From VRUE01 sp963728045 (GTDB taxonomy: Bacteria; Actinomycetota; Thermoleophilia; Solirubrobacterales; 70-9), in NCBI GenBank assembly GCA_963728045.1, contig CAVSIE010000002.1, forward strand, positions 992,001 through 1,056,000: a stretch of 64,000 nt of DNA. Reading direction: 5' to 3'. The position numbers and the translations under genes are program-made. The notes beneath the pieces are model-generated. The model was given only the letters and a program-made list of their open reading frames with translations. It was not told where the DNA came from and searched no databases. Of the stretch, positions 49,841-59,708 are shown one piece after another; position 1 is the stretch's first letter; every line of letters begins with the position of its first letter.

Positions 49841-50980
49841 CTAGCCCCTCTGCACGTCTTCGGGCCGCCGGCCCAGCGTCACCTCGACCTGCTCGCGCTC
49901 TCCGCCGTCGCGCAGCACGTCGAGCGTCACCCGTTCTCCCGGCTGGAAGGAAGAGATGTAGCTGGCCAAGTCATCGGGGGTGACAAGCTTGCGGCCGTCG
50001 ACCGCGAGGATCACGTCGCCGCCGGTGGCGTAGGTGGCGGCCTGGAAGCGCAGCTCCTCGTCACCTCCTTTCAGCCCTGCCCGGTCCGCTGGTCCGCCGG
50101 TCACGATTTCGGACAGCAGGCCGCCGAAATCGGCCTCTATTCCCAACTTGTCGGCGAGCTGGGGGTAGAGCGCCTGGCTGCTGACACCGATGTAGGCGTA
50201 CTCCGCCTCGCCGTCCTCGCGCAGTTGCGCGACCGACCGTCGTACGGCCGAGACCGGCACCGCGAAGCCGACGCCGTCGCTGGCGCCGGATTCGGTCTCG
50301 ATCTGTTGATTGATGCCGATCACCCGCGCCGCGGCGTCGAGCAGTGGGCCGCCCGAGTTGCCAGGGTTGATCGAGGCGTCGGTTTGGATCGCTCCCTCGA
50401 TCAGGAACTGCGTGAGCGATCTCACGGAGCGATCCATCGCCGAGACGATCCCGAGCGAGAGCGACTGCTGCTCGCCGAAGGGGTTGCCGATCGCCGCCAC
50501 CGGCTGGCCGACGACCAGGTCGCGGTCGTCGCCGAGCTCCAGCGGGCTCAGGTCGAAGCCGTTCGGCTCCACCTGCAGAAGGCCGACGTCGTAGAAGGGG
50601 TCGAAGCCGACGATCTCGGCCGGGACGATGTTGTGGTCGGGGAACTCGACGAAGACGGCTTTGGCCGGCTCGCGCTCGCCGCTCGATTCGTCGGTCACCA
50701 CGTGCGCGTTGGTGACGATCCTGCCCGCCTCGTCGAGCACGAACCCGGAGCCCTCGCCGGCGCCGGCGTCGAAGATGGAGCGGACCGTCACCACCCCCGG
50801 CGCTGCCTCGCGGTAGACGCGGGCGGCGTTGAACCCGTTCCCGGCCGTCTCGATGATCACCTGCGGGGTTGGCGCCGGGGGCCGCGGCGTTGCGACCGAG
50901 TCCTCTCCGCTGTCTGAGCCCCCACAGCCCCCGAGCGCGAGCAGCACTGCCAGCGCTGCTGCGCCGCCCGCGGCTCTCAC
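49841..50980 (-). CDS. HtrA/DegP-like serine protease lipoprotein with PDZ domain
   Basis: A 379-residue envelope protease. Signal with lipobox LGGC (Cys19) and a Ser/Pro linker; trypsin-like domain with the triad in TNAHVV (His), FYDVGLLQV (Asp) and ASINPGNSGGPLL (Ser); then a PDZ domain ending EQVEVTLGRR. It should degrade or chaperone damaged exported proteins. Its ATG overlaps the end of the sensor kinase gene, so it is in the same operon as the two-component system, a known pairing for envelope stress. Confidence 0.92.
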   Translation of the reverse strand: MRAAGGAAALAVLLALGGCGGSDSGEDSVATPRPPAPTPQVIIETAGNGFNAARVYREAAPGVVTVRSIFDAGAGEGSGFVLDEAGRIVTNAHVVTDESSGEREPAKAVFVEFPDHNIVPAEIVGFDPFYDVGLLQVEPNGFDLSPLELGDDRDLVVGQPVAAIGNPFGEQQSLSLGIVSAMDRSVRSLTQFLIEGAIQTDASINPGNSGGPLLDAAARVIGINQQIETESGASDGVGFAVPVSAVRRSVAQLREDGEAEYAYIGVSSQALYPQLADKLGIEADFGGLLSEIVTGGPADRAGLKGGDEELRFQAATYATGGDVILAVDGRKLVTPDDLASYISSFQPGERVTLDVLRDGGEREQVEVTLGRRPEDVQRG

Positions 50981-52050
50981 GCGATCGCCCCCGAGGGGCG
51001 CTCCGCGATTCCGGCCGGTGCGCTGAGTGGGGGAGCCGGCGGCAGATCGAGGGTGAAGGCGGTGAAGCGCTTGCTGGAGGCGATCGTGACGCGACCCTGC
51101 ATGCGCTGGGCGAGCTCGCGGGCGATCGCCAGGCCGAGCCCGGAGCCGCCCGCGGAGTCGGCCGTGTAGAAGCGCTCGAAGACGCGGCCCTGGATCCGTT
51201 GGGGTATCCCGGGGCCGTCGTCGGAGACGGTCAGCTCGGCGCGGCGCTCGACGGAGTAGGCGGTCACGGTGACGTTGGTCCCCTCGGGCGTGTGCGCGAG
51301 GGCATTGTCGAGCAGGATACGAATGATCTGGCGCACCCGATCGGGGTCGGCGCTGGCGAGGACCGGCTGGTCGGGGGTGCGTAGCTCAAGCCGCGAGCCG
51401 TGCGCGTCGGCACGCGGGCCGAGCTCGCGGGAGACTTCACGGGCCAGCGAGCTGAGGTCGACCCGCTGGGTCGCCATCGCGACCGCCCCGGCGTCGAGCT
51501 GGGAGAGGTCGAGCAGGTCGGTGGTGAGCTTGGTCAGCCGAGCGATCTGCTGGCGCATCGTGCGCACGAACTCGTCCCTGTCCTCGGGGCTCGGGTCCTC
51601 CTCTTCGAGCAGCTCGATGAAGCCACCAAGGCTGAAGATCGGCGTGCGCAGCTCGTGCGAGGCGTTGGCGATGAACTGCTTGCGGGCGCTGTCGAGCTCG
51701 GCGAGGCGCCGCTGCATCTCGTTGAAGGTGCGGGCGAGCTGCCCGAGCTGTCCGACCGAGGAGATTGGGATCGAGGTTTCGAAGTTGCCGTCGGCGACTT
51801 TGCGAGCCGCCTCCTGCAGGCGGGAAATGTCCTTCGCAGCGGCTCGCGCGTAGTAGACGCCCACGCCGACGGCGATGACGACCGCGACCAAGCCGCCGAC
51901 CAGGATCTGGCCTTTGACCCCGTCGAGCCCGCTGGCCGAGCCGCCGATCGTGACCGTGTAGACGTAGATGACGAGAGCTGTTCCTCCGGCGATGGCCACC
52001 GCTACGCCGGTGATCCTGTTGCCGAGGTCGGTGAGGCCGAGTCGCCGCAA
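50977..52050 (-). CDS. Sensor histidine kinase
   Basis: A 357-residue kinase: two membrane helices (GVAVAIAGGTALVIYVYTVTI and ILVGGLVAVVIAVGVGVYYA) with a very short outside loop, HAMP domain, HisKA with the phospho-accepting His in NASHELRTPIF, and HATPase_c with NALAHTPEG, VSDDGPGIP and GGSGLGLAIA. The tiny sensing loop suggests membrane or intracellular sensing. Sits between the response regulator and the HtrA gene. Confidence 0.93.
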   Translation of the reverse strand: MRRLGLTDLGNRITGVAVAIAGGTALVIYVYTVTIGGSASGLDGVKGQILVGGLVAVVIAVGVGVYYARAAAKDISRLQEAARKVADGNFETSIPISSVGQLGQLARTFNEMQRRLAELDSARKQFIANASHELRTPIFSLGGFIELLEEEDPSPEDRDEFVRTMRQQIARLTKLTTDLLDLSQLDAGAVAMATQRVDLSSLAREVSRELGPRADAHGSRLELRTPDQPVLASADPDRVRQIIRILLDNALAHTPEGTNVTVTAYSVERRAELTVSDDGPGIPQRIQGRVFERFYTADSAGGSGLGLAIARELAQRMQGRVTIASSKRFTAFTLDLPPAPPLSAPAGIAERPSGAIA

Positions 52051-52059
52051 GTTGGCGCG

Positions 52060-52755
<696 letters not shown>

Positions 52756-52844
52756 GATCAAAGGGTAGTCGCGCCGCGCACGGCGGCCCGGTATGGACGC
52801 ATGTGCTAGTACCAAGAACTAAGGGGTTGTAGAAAGAAGCCGAT

Positions 52845-53033
52845 ATGAGGCGCAGGATGCAACGACGACAGCTGAAGAGCCTGATCGAGTCCGGTCACTA
52901 CCGACTGGACCCTGCCCTGATTGCCGAGGCGATGCTGGAAAGGCGCGGCGTGCGGTCCCTACTGATGCCAACGCCGGCTAGCCCAGCTGGTCATAGCCCC
53001 TCGGCTCAACAGGCCCCCCGCCACGCGGCTTGA
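52845..53033 (+). CDS. Small FlgM-like protein
   Basis: A 62-residue predicted protein. LIESGHYRLDPALIAEAMLERRG resembles the C-terminal helix of anti-sigma-28 factor FlgM (YRVDPxxVAEAML pattern), a type seen as a stand-alone gene in some Actinobacteria without flagella. Diverges from the response regulator and overlaps the 3' end of thiL by 56 bases, which weakens the case. Confidence 0.45.
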   Translation: MRRRMQRRQLKSLIESGHYRLDPALIAEAMLERRGVRSLLMPTPASPAGHSPSAQQAPRHAA

Positions 53034-53961
53034 TCTCGACGCCCTCTCCGGGCTCGACTTCGCCGATCCGCGTCAGGCCGATTCCCTCTGCCTCCTCGAC
53101 TGCAGCCGTCGCCTCCTCGACCCGCTCGGCGGGCAGGGTTGCCAGCAGCTCGTAGTCCTCGCCGCCGGAGAGCGCGAGGCTCCAGAGGCTGTTGCCTGTC
53201 ACGGCGGCTATCTGGGCGACGCCGTCGGCGACCGGCGCGGCGTCGGGGTCGATCCTCAGCCTCATCCCGCTCGCTTCGGCCAGGTGGGCCGCGTCCCCGC
53301 CGAGCCCGTCGCTGAGGTCGATCATCGCTGTCGCGCCGGCCTGTGCCAGCGCCTGTCCCGACGCCAGGCGCGGCTGCGGTTCGAGCTGGCGGGCGCGCAG
53401 CCGCTCCGCTGCTTCGACTGGGGCCACGACCGCGGCTTCGGGGTATTCCAGCGCCAGCAGCCCCGCCGCCGCCCCGCCGATCTCGCCGGTCAGGACCAGC
53501 GCGTCGGCGGGACGGGCGCCGGCTCGGGTCACGAGCTCCTCCGCCGCGGCGGCGTGGCCGACCACGGTCATCGCCACGAACAGCTGCCCCGACCTGGTGA
53601 TGTCGCCGCCGACCAAGCTGGTCCCGGTTGTGCCGGCGAGGTCGAGCAGCCCGTCGAGCAGTTCCATGCAGCCTTCCTCTCCCAGATCGGGAGGAACGCC
53701 GAGCGTGACGTAGGCCTCGCCGGGCTCCGCCCCCATCGCAGCCAGGTCGGAGAGCGCGGTGGCGAGCGCCTTGTGCCCGATCTGGGGCAGCGTCGCCTGG
53801 CTGCGGCGGAAGTGGACGCCGTCGACGATCGCGTCGACCGAGGTGGCGGTCGCTCCACCGGGCACGCTGACCGCGGCGTCGTCGCCCATCCCAACGCGCA
53901 GGCGTGGGCCAGGCGACGGCAGCCGCTTCCTCAGCTTCGCTAGGAGCTCGAACTCACTCAT
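52978..53961 (-). CDS. thiL: Thiamine-monophosphate kinase
   Basis: ThiL phosphorylates thiamine phosphate to the active cofactor thiamine diphosphate. The 327-residue protein has the start FELLAKLRKRL, GMGDDAAV, TSVDAIVDGVHF, ALSDLAAMGAEP, SLVGGDITRSG and AMIDLSDGLGGDAAHLAEASG, plus SGGEDYELL; all are ThiL/PurM family marks. It diverges from the membrane protein at 53994 across 32 bases. Confidence 0.93.
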   Translation of the reverse strand: MSEFELLAKLRKRLPSPGPRLRVGMGDDAAVSVPGGATATSVDAIVDGVHFRRSQATLPQIGHKALATALSDLAAMGAEPGEAYVTLGVPPDLGEEGCMELLDGLLDLAGTTGTSLVGGDITRSGQLFVAMTVVGHAAAAEELVTRAGARPADALVLTGEIGGAAAGLLALEYPEAAVVAPVEAAERLRARQLEPQPRLASGQALAQAGATAMIDLSDGLGGDAAHLAEASGMRLRIDPDAAPVADGVAQIAAVTGNSLWSLALSGGEDYELLATLPAERVEEATAAVEEAEGIGLTRIGEVEPGEGVEIKPRGGGPVEPRGYDQLG

Positions 53962-53993
53962 CGGTCAATTGTCCCCACTATGGTGCGACGGAC

Positions 53994-55088
53994 GTGGGGA
54001 ACGGGCAGCAACCACTCCTACACCGGATCGGCGAGGCCGGCGCGCGGGTCGGCACCAAGCCGCCGCGCAGCAAGCGCGTGCGGCTGGCGCTGCAGCTGGG
54101 GATCGCGATCCTCGTCTTCGGCTTCCTCGTCCTCACCGTCGTCAATCAGTGGGCGGAGATCCAGGACCAGGGGGTGCACTTCCATGTCGTCTGGCTGATC
54201 CCGGCTTTCGTCGTCCTGCCGGTCTTCTTCGCCCTCAACGCTGTCGGCTGGGACCTGATCCTTCGCTTCCTCGGCCACAAGCTCGGCTTTGGACGGGCAC
54301 AGGTGGCCTGGGGACAGCCGCTGCTGGCCCGCTACGTGCCGGGCAGCGTCCTCTACGTGCTGGGACGGGTGCTGCTCTCCGAGCGGGCCGGGGTGCCACG
54401 CCGGATCACGATCGCCAGCATCGTCTACGAACAGGCGCTGCAGGCGACCTCGGCGATCTGCGTTGCCGCCTACTTCGTGATCAGCCATCCGGATCTCCAG
54501 GGCCAGCCGCTGCGCTGGGCGGTCCTGCTGCTGATCCCGCTGCTGATCGCCCTGCTGCACCCGCGCGTCTTCGGCCCGCTCGCCAATCGTGTGCTGCGGG
54601 CCTTCGGCCGCGAGCCGCTGCCGGAGGTGATGCCGCTGCGCGGCGTGCTCGCCGTGCTCGCCTTCTACGCGCTCAACTGGGGCGTGGTCGCGGTCGGCCT
54701 CTACTGCGTCGCCCGCTCCGTCAGCACGATCTCAACCAGCGACATCCTCGTCGTCGGCGCGGCTCAGGCGATCGGCTACGTGGCGGCGCTGGCAACCCTT
54801 GTTGCCCCAGCAGGGCTGGGAGTTCGCGACGCCGCCTTTGCCTGGGCGGTGAAGGTGGCAGCCCCCGGCAGCAGCTTCGCGATCGGTTCGTTGATCGCGA
54901 TCGCCGTGCGTGGTGTGCTCACCGTGGTCGAAGTGCTCTACGTCCTCGCGGTGACGGCGCTGGGGCGGCGCGAGGGGTGGTCGATCCCGACCGGCGTGTT
55001 GCACGCTTCGCCCGAGGAGGAAGAGGCAGAGGTCGAGGAGGCTGAGGAGGAGGGGGCATATCCCCCGCCCGGACAAGTGCCGGGCTAA
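53994..55088 (+). CDS. UPF0104/LPG-synthase-TM-like flippase-type membrane protein
   Basis: A 364-residue protein with about eight membrane helices, of the lysylphosphatidylglycerol synthase TM (AglD/UPF0104) family, thought to move or modify lipids. Marks are WDLILRFLGHK, LARYVPGSVLYVLGRVLL, YEQALQATSAI and VAPAGLGVRDAAF. GTG at 53994 chosen; upstream codons overlap thiL. The C-terminus is a Glu-rich stretch followed by GAYPPPGQVPG, whose codons and TAA stop lie inside the third family A element. Confidence 0.82.
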   Translation: MGNGQQPLLHRIGEAGARVGTKPPRSKRVRLALQLGIAILVFGFLVLTVVNQWAEIQDQGVHFHVVWLIPAFVVLPVFFALNAVGWDLILRFLGHKLGFGRAQVAWGQPLLARYVPGSVLYVLGRVLLSERAGVPRRITIASIVYEQALQATSAICVAAYFVISHPDLQGQPLRWAVLLLIPLLIALLHPRVFGPLANRVLRAFGREPLPEVMPLRGVLAVLAFYALNWGVVAVGLYCVARSVSTISTSDILVVGAAQAIGYVAALATLVAPAGLGVRDAAFAWAVKVAAPGSSFAIGSLIAIAVRGVLTVVEVLYVLAVTALGRREGWSIPTGVLHASPEEEEAEVEEAEEEGAYPPPGQVPG

Positions 55089-55138
55089 TTAGCCCGGCAC
55101 TTTGAGTATCCGCCCGTTCGGGGGATATGCCCCTCCTC
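55047..55138 (-). repeat. Family A palindromic element, copy 3 (reverse orientation)
   Basis: In reverse orientation the arm GAGGAGGGGCATATCCCCCG (from 55138-55119) pairs with 55047-55067, which has one extra G. Loops at 55101-55118 and 55068-55076 are base-for-base the same as in copies 1 and 2, and the 24-nt central palindrome at 55077-55100 has its own flanks around GCTAATTAGC. It supplies the end of the flippase-type gene. The 70 bases after it up to the convergent gene hold nothing recognisable. Confidence 0.9.
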
Positions 55139-55208
55139 TCGACAGCCGCCCTGCTCCATGCCGTTCGCCTGGCCGCTGCGAGTCAGCGCGGTCGCCGATC
55201 TCTCCAGC

Positions 55209-56294
55209 TCATAGAGGGACGCGGGCCGCTAGTTGAAGCCCTGTCAAGGCTAGGACCAGTAGCTGGAGGGGCCTGTCTCTCGAGAGGGCGGCTAGGGGTA
55301 GGGCCCAGATCAGGTACCACGGGAGGAGCCAGGCTGAGGCTAGGAGTAGGCCGAGGGCGGCCCAGGCGGCGGCGCGGATCCAGTCGGCGCTGCGCCAGAC
55401 CCAGAGCAGGAGGGCGGCTAGGAAGCCTAGGTAGACAGTGATCGCCGCGGCGCGGACCAGGTCGATGTCGAGGTTGAGCAGCTCGGAGAGGAGGTTGGGG
55501 ATGCTGTAGTTGCTGACCCGACCCTGGTTCTCGCCGGCGAGGCCGAGCGAGTCCAGCCAGTGCCAGCCGAAGGCGGCGTAGCTAGCGATTCCGATCGCCA
55601 GCGACGCGCCCAGCGCACCGAGGACGAGTCGATCGCGACGCGGTGTGGCGACCAGCGCGAACGGTGCCGCCAAGGCGGCAGTCGCCTTTGTTGCGCATGA
55701 GGCGACAAAAGCGACTCCGGCGGCCCCCTCGCGTCCCGAGAGCACAGCGGCGACTCCGAGCATCGCCAGCAGCATCGCCGTCGCGTCGTTGTGCCCGCCG
55801 CCGACGACGTGGACGAGGACGAGTGGGTTGAGGGCGACGAACGCTGCGGCGCGGCGCGGGTCGACGCCGCGAAGTGACGCAAGCCTGGCGACCAGCACCG
55901 CGAGACCCAGGACGGATGTGGCCGCAAGCGCCTTCAAGAGGTAGACGGCTGTGTCCACCGGCAGCCAGGCAAGTGGGTAGGTCATCAGCGTGAAAAGAGG
56001 ACCGTAGGCGCTGGTCGCCTCGGTCCAGCCGACCTCCGCATAGACCGGATCGGTCGGCGCCGCCGACGGTGGGTGGACGTAGGGATTGAGATCGTGGACG
56101 ACCCCGAGCCGAGCGTAATCGACGTAGCTGTAGACGTCCTGGGATAGCAGTGGCGGCACGGCGGCGAAGACGACCAGCGCCAGCAGAGTCGCGCCCCAAA
56201 AGACGCGGCGGCCGAGGGCTGGCGCCTTCGCCAGCACGCCCAGGTAGGCGAGGAAGCCGGCCCAGAGGAGGGCGTACGTCGCCGCGCCGCTCAA
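55209..56294 (-). CDS. GT-C membrane mannosyltransferase-like protein
   Basis: A 361-residue polytopic protein with nine to ten membrane helices. The outside loop SQDVYSYVDYARLGVVHDLNPYVHPP with an early aspartate, and the NPYVHPP form, match polyprenyl-phosphate-mannose-dependent alpha-mannosyltransferases (MptA/MptB-like) or related GT-C enzymes. FVALNPLVLVHVVGGGHNDA is also typical. It would work on the outer face of the membrane on glycolipids or glycans. Starts seven bases from the PBP stop. Confidence 0.8.
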   Translation of the reverse strand: MSGAATYALLWAGFLAYLGVLAKAPALGRRVFWGATLLALVVFAAVPPLLSQDVYSYVDYARLGVVHDLNPYVHPPSAAPTDPVYAEVGWTEATSAYGPLFTLMTYPLAWLPVDTAVYLLKALAATSVLGLAVLVARLASLRGVDPRRAAAFVALNPLVLVHVVGGGHNDATAMLLAMLGVAAVLSGREGAAGVAFVASCATKATAALAAPFALVATPRRDRLVLGALGASLAIGIASYAAFGWHWLDSLGLAGENQGRVSNYSIPNLLSELLNLDIDLVRAAAITVYLGFLAALLLWVWRSADWIRAAAWAALGLLLASAWLLPWYLIWALPLAALSRDRPLQLLVLALTGLQLAARVPL

Positions 56295-56300
56295 GCGCCG

Positions 56301-58478
56301 CTAGCCGGCGCCGACGCCGCCGGTCGCGGCCCCGCCACCCGTGCCACCACCGCCGCCTGAGGGAGCCGGCGGTGGGCTGGGCGCCGGCGTGGGCTCCGGC
56401 GCCGGAGTCGGTTCCTGCCCGGCGCCCGGCGCATAGGCATCGGGGTCGTAGCCCCCGGTTGCTTCTTTGCCTTTGCGCTCTGCTTCGCTTTCGTCCTCGG
56501 AGTCCTCCGGAGACGATTCGTAGTCGTATTCGCTGCTGCCGCCCGACTGAGTGTATTTGCCGTAGTAAGGCGCCCAGCTGACCGAGCTCTCCGGCGCTTC
56601 GAATTCCTCGCAGGGGATTTCGCCATTGACGTAGAGCGAGTTCCAGATCTGGGCCGGGAAGGTGCCGCCAAAGACCGTGGTCCCGTGGACGCTGGTCATT
56701 TCGATGTCGTTCGATTCGGGGTAGCCGACCCAGACCGCGGTGGCGAGGTTCGGCTGGTAGCCGGCGAACCAGGCGTCGGTGTAGTTGTCGGTCGTCCCCG
56801 TCTTGCCTGCCTGCCCGCCGCAGCCGGTGTAAGCGGAGGTGCCGGTGCCGCCGGTGATGTTGTCGCGCAGCAGCTGCGTTACCTCGTAGGCGACCGCTTC
56901 CGGCAGGACCCGCTTCGGGTCGGCTTCCTCAGGGTGGTCGACGCGCTCGTCGGGGAAGATCACGCGGCGGATCGCGATCGGGTTGCGATGGATGCCCCCG
57001 GAGGCAAGGGTGGCGTAGGCGTTGGAGAGCTCCAGCGGCGAGACGCCGATCCGCAGGCCGCCGATCCCCTCCGCCGGGATTCCGTCGAGTTCGGTTTCGA
57101 TCCCCATCGACTTCGCCGTCTCGGCGACGTTGTCCGGGCCGACGTCGAGGTCGAGCTGGGCGAAGACGGTGTTGTCGGAGGCGACCGTCGCCTGCTGCAG
57201 GTTGATCGTGCCCTGGTAGCCCTCGTCGGCGGTCGCCACCTCCCAGTGCCCCCATTCGGGCAGGTCGAGGTTGAGCGGTTTCGAGGTGTAGTAGGTCGAG
57301 TAGGGATCGATTCCCTGCTTGATCGCGGTGGTCAGGACGAAGGTCTTGAAGGTGGAGCCGGGCTGGCGGTGGCCCTGCGCGGCGAGGTTGAACTGACTCT
57401 GTTCGTAGCTCGAGCTGGAGACCATCGCCTTGATCTGCCCCGTTTCGGGCTCGATCGCTACCAGGGCGGCGGCCGGGTCTTCGGAGTAGGGGAGGGCGGA
57501 GCGCATCGCCTCCTCGCCGACTTCCTGCAGCTTCGTGTCGACCGTCGTGTAGACCTTGAGCCCGCCTTTGCGCACGGTGTTGACGCCGTACTCCTCGATC
57601 AGCTTGTCCTCGACGTAATCGAAGAAGTAGGGCTGGCGCTGCACGAAGTAGGTGTCGGAGAGCTTCAGCCCGAGGCCGCGCTGCTGGCCCTCCAGCGCCC
57701 GTTCGCGCGAGATGTAGCCGAGCTTCGCCATCCGCCCCAGCACGTCGTTGCGCCGCTGGCGCGCGCCCTCGGGGTTGAGGATCGGGTTGTAGTCGGTGGG
57801 CGCCTGCGGCAGGCCCGCCAGCAGCGCCGACTGCTCCAGCGTCAGCTCCCAGACCGGCTTCGAGAAGTAGATCCGCGAGGCGGCCTGGACGCCGACAGCG
57901 GTGGTTCCGTTGATCGTCCCGTAGGAGGCGCCGTTGAGGTACTTGCCGAGGATGTCGCGCTTGGAGAACTTCTCCTCGTACTCGAGCGCCAGCTGCGCCT
58001 CCTGGATCTTGCGCTCGAGGTTGCGCTTGGGGTCGGTGATGCAGAGGTTGCGCATCAACTGCATCGTGATCGTCGAGCCGCCCTGGACGATCTCGCCCGC
58101 CTCGACGTTCTCGATCAGGGCGCGCAGGCCGCCCTCGTAGTCGATCCCGTCGTGCTCGAAGAAGCGCTCGTCCTCGATCGCCACCGTGGCGTACTCGAGG
58201 TCGGTGGGGATGCGGTCGATCGCGACCGGCGTGCGCGCCTCTTCGGAAGCGATGTAGCCGAGCTTGCTGCCGTCGCCGGCGAAGAGGATCGAGTTGCCGC
58301 CTTTGTCGATCGGCCGGCAGTCGGAGAGCGGCGGCGCCTTGGCGGCGACGTCGAGCACCCAGGAGGCGACGCCGATCGCGCCCACGGCGAGCACGCCGAG
58401 GATGGCGACGCCCACGAAGAGGAACTTGCTGCGGGCGCCCCCACGGCGCCGCAGACGTCGGCGATTGCGCTGCGTCAT
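56301..58478 (-). CDS. Class A penicillin-binding protein (transglycosylase-transpeptidase)
   Basis: A 725-residue bifunctional peptidoglycan synthase. Order: Arg-rich cytoplasmic end, membrane helix (FLFVGVAILGVLAVGAIGVAS), GT51 domain with EDERFFEHDGIDYEG and GGSTITMQLMRNL, then transpeptidase with the active-site STFK in RQPGSTFKTF, SDNTVFAQL and KTGTTDNYTDAWF. The C-terminal 110 residues are acidic, then Pro/Gly-rich and likely span the wall. It elongates glycan strands and cross-links stem peptides. Confidence 0.95.
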   Translation of the reverse strand: MTQRNRRRLRRRGGARSKFLFVGVAILGVLAVGAIGVASWVLDVAAKAPPLSDCRPIDKGGNSILFAGDGSKLGYIASEEARTPVAIDRIPTDLEYATVAIEDERFFEHDGIDYEGGLRALIENVEAGEIVQGGSTITMQLMRNLCITDPKRNLERKIQEAQLALEYEEKFSKRDILGKYLNGASYGTINGTTAVGVQAASRIYFSKPVWELTLEQSALLAGLPQAPTDYNPILNPEGARQRRNDVLGRMAKLGYISRERALEGQQRGLGLKLSDTYFVQRQPYFFDYVEDKLIEEYGVNTVRKGGLKVYTTVDTKLQEVGEEAMRSALPYSEDPAAALVAIEPETGQIKAMVSSSSYEQSQFNLAAQGHRQPGSTFKTFVLTTAIKQGIDPYSTYYTSKPLNLDLPEWGHWEVATADEGYQGTINLQQATVASDNTVFAQLDLDVGPDNVAETAKSMGIETELDGIPAEGIGGLRIGVSPLELSNAYATLASGGIHRNPIAIRRVIFPDERVDHPEEADPKRVLPEAVAYEVTQLLRDNITGGTGTSAYTGCGGQAGKTGTTDNYTDAWFAGYQPNLATAVWVGYPESNDIEMTSVHGTTVFGGTFPAQIWNSLYVNGEIPCEEFEAPESSVSWAPYYGKYTQSGGSSEYDYESSPEDSEDESEAERKGKEATGGYDPDAYAPGAGQEPTPAPEPTPAPSPPPAPSGGGGGTGGGAATGGVGAG

Positions 58479-58508
58479 GAGGAAAGGGTACTTCGACGCC
58501 GCTGGCGC

Positions 58509-58934
58509 TCAGGCCTGCGTGTCTTCGCTGGAGAGGTTGTGCACGATCCCGTCCACGAGCATCTGGTTGGGAATGACGACCGTGCTGCTGTCGCCGGGGT
58601 CGACGTAGGTGTAGGAGAGCGTGATGTCGGTTACCCGGCCGGTGACGTCCTCGAAGGCGATCCGGTCGCCGATCTTGATCGGCTGGGAGACCGCCAGCTG
58701 GACGCCGGCGACCATGTTGCCGATCGTGTGCTGGGCGGCGAAGCCGATGATCGCGGCCAGCACCGCGGTCGAGGCGAGGATCCCCGTCGCCAGCCTTTGC
58801 AGCTCGGTGAACTGGGCGAGCACGATCGCGACGAGGACGAGGAAGACGACGAGAACGAGCAGCCGGCGCAGGAAGCGCAGGCGGGTCCGGGTGGACCGCG
58901 AGACCTGTGAGACTGCCGGCGACATGGAGGCCAA
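58509..58934 (-). CDS. Mini MscS-type mechanosensitive channel domain protein
   Basis: A 141-residue protein holding only the MscS core: two hydrophobic segments (LLVLVVFLVLVAIVLA and ILASTAVLAAIIGFAAQHTIGNMVAGV), the pore helix, and the beta domain GDRIAFEDVTGRVTDITLSYTYV...VVIPNQML. The C-terminal alpha-beta vestibule of MscS is missing, so it is far shorter than the usual 280 residues. It diverges from the CPBP gene, with an 11-base overlap of starts. Confidence 0.82.
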   Translation of the reverse strand: MASMSPAVSQVSRSTRTRLRFLRRLLVLVVFLVLVAIVLAQFTELQRLATGILASTAVLAAIIGFAAQHTIGNMVAGVQLAVSQPIKIGDRIAFEDVTGRVTDITLSYTYVDPGDSSTVVIPNQMLVDGIVHNLSSEDTQA

Positions 58935-59646
58935 CCTAGCCGCAGAGGCGGAGGAGCGGCAAGCCCCGACGCGCTTTCCCTATGCCAACTGGGGAGCCGC
59001 GGCGGCCGTGCTGGGGGTGCCGCTGGCGATCGGAACGGGGCTGGTGCTGGGGGTGATGCTGGCGATTCCGGCGCTGATCGCCGAAGACCCGCCCGCCGGC
59101 GAGTCGACCAGCACCGCCAACGCGCTCGCCCAGCTGGGAGCGGCGATCGCCTTCCTGATGGTGCCGATGCTGATCGTGGCCCGGCGCGGGGCGAAGTCGG
59201 TCGGAGAGGCGCTCGGCAGGCTGGGAGTGAGGCGCTTCCGGCCCTCGGCGGTGCTGTGGATGGTCGCCGCGATCTTCGCCTACCTCGCCTTCGCCGCCAT
59301 CTACGTAGCCCTGGTCGGCGAACCCGAGCAGGAGGACATCGCCGAGGGTTTCGGGGCGATCCCGGTGCAGATTCTGCTGATCGTGTTCGCGGCGGCGATC
59401 AGCGAGGAGATCTGCTTCCGCGGCTTCCTCTTCGGCGGCCTGCGCGAGCGCTTCCCGCGAATCGCCGCGGCGCTGCTCAGCGCGGTGATCTTCGGCGCCC
59501 TGCACGCGCTGACCGGCATCAGCGCCGTGCCGCCCCTGATCGCTTTCGGCTTCGTCCTCGCCCTGCTCTACGAGAAGACCGGCTCGATCGTCCCCGGGAT
59601 CATCCTGCACATGCTGAACAACTCGGTCGCGCTGCTGGCGCAGTAG
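58924..59646 (+). CDS. CPBP family intramembrane metalloprotease
   Basis: A 240-residue protein with about seven membrane helices and the CPBP/Abi (Rce1-like) motifs: EEICFRGFLFGGLRERF (motif 1), FGALHALTG (motif 2) and a final HMLNNSVALL. In bacteria such proteins act in bacteriocin self-immunity, signal relay or prenyl-protein-like cleavage; the target here is unknown. Start is the ATG at 58924; longer in-frame codons overlap the minus-strand channel gene. Confidence 0.88.
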   Translation: MEANLAAEAEERQAPTRFPYANWGAAAAVLGVPLAIGTGLVLGVMLAIPALIAEDPPAGESTSTANALAQLGAAIAFLMVPMLIVARRGAKSVGEALGRLGVRRFRPSAVLWMVAAIFAYLAFAAIYVALVGEPEQEDIAEGFGAIPVQILLIVFAAAISEEICFRGFLFGGLRERFPRIAAALLSAVIFGALHALTGISAVPPLIAFGFVLALLYEKTGSIVPGIILHMLNNSVALLAQ

Positions 59647-59676
59647 GCGGCGGGCGGCGAAGTCGGAGCAAAGAAA

Positions 59677-59696
59677 CGGCCCGCGTGAGCGGGCCG
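59677..59696 (-). terminator. Hairpin terminator reading on the minus strand
   Basis: CGGCCCGC-GTGA-GCGGGCCG, an 8-bp stem with a four-base loop. Only on the minus strand is it followed by a T-rich tract (TTTCTTT), so it most likely ends a transcript coming from the tRNA-like gene at 59866-59956. Confidence 0.7.
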
Positions 59697-59708
59697 AATC
59701 TGGGTGAC

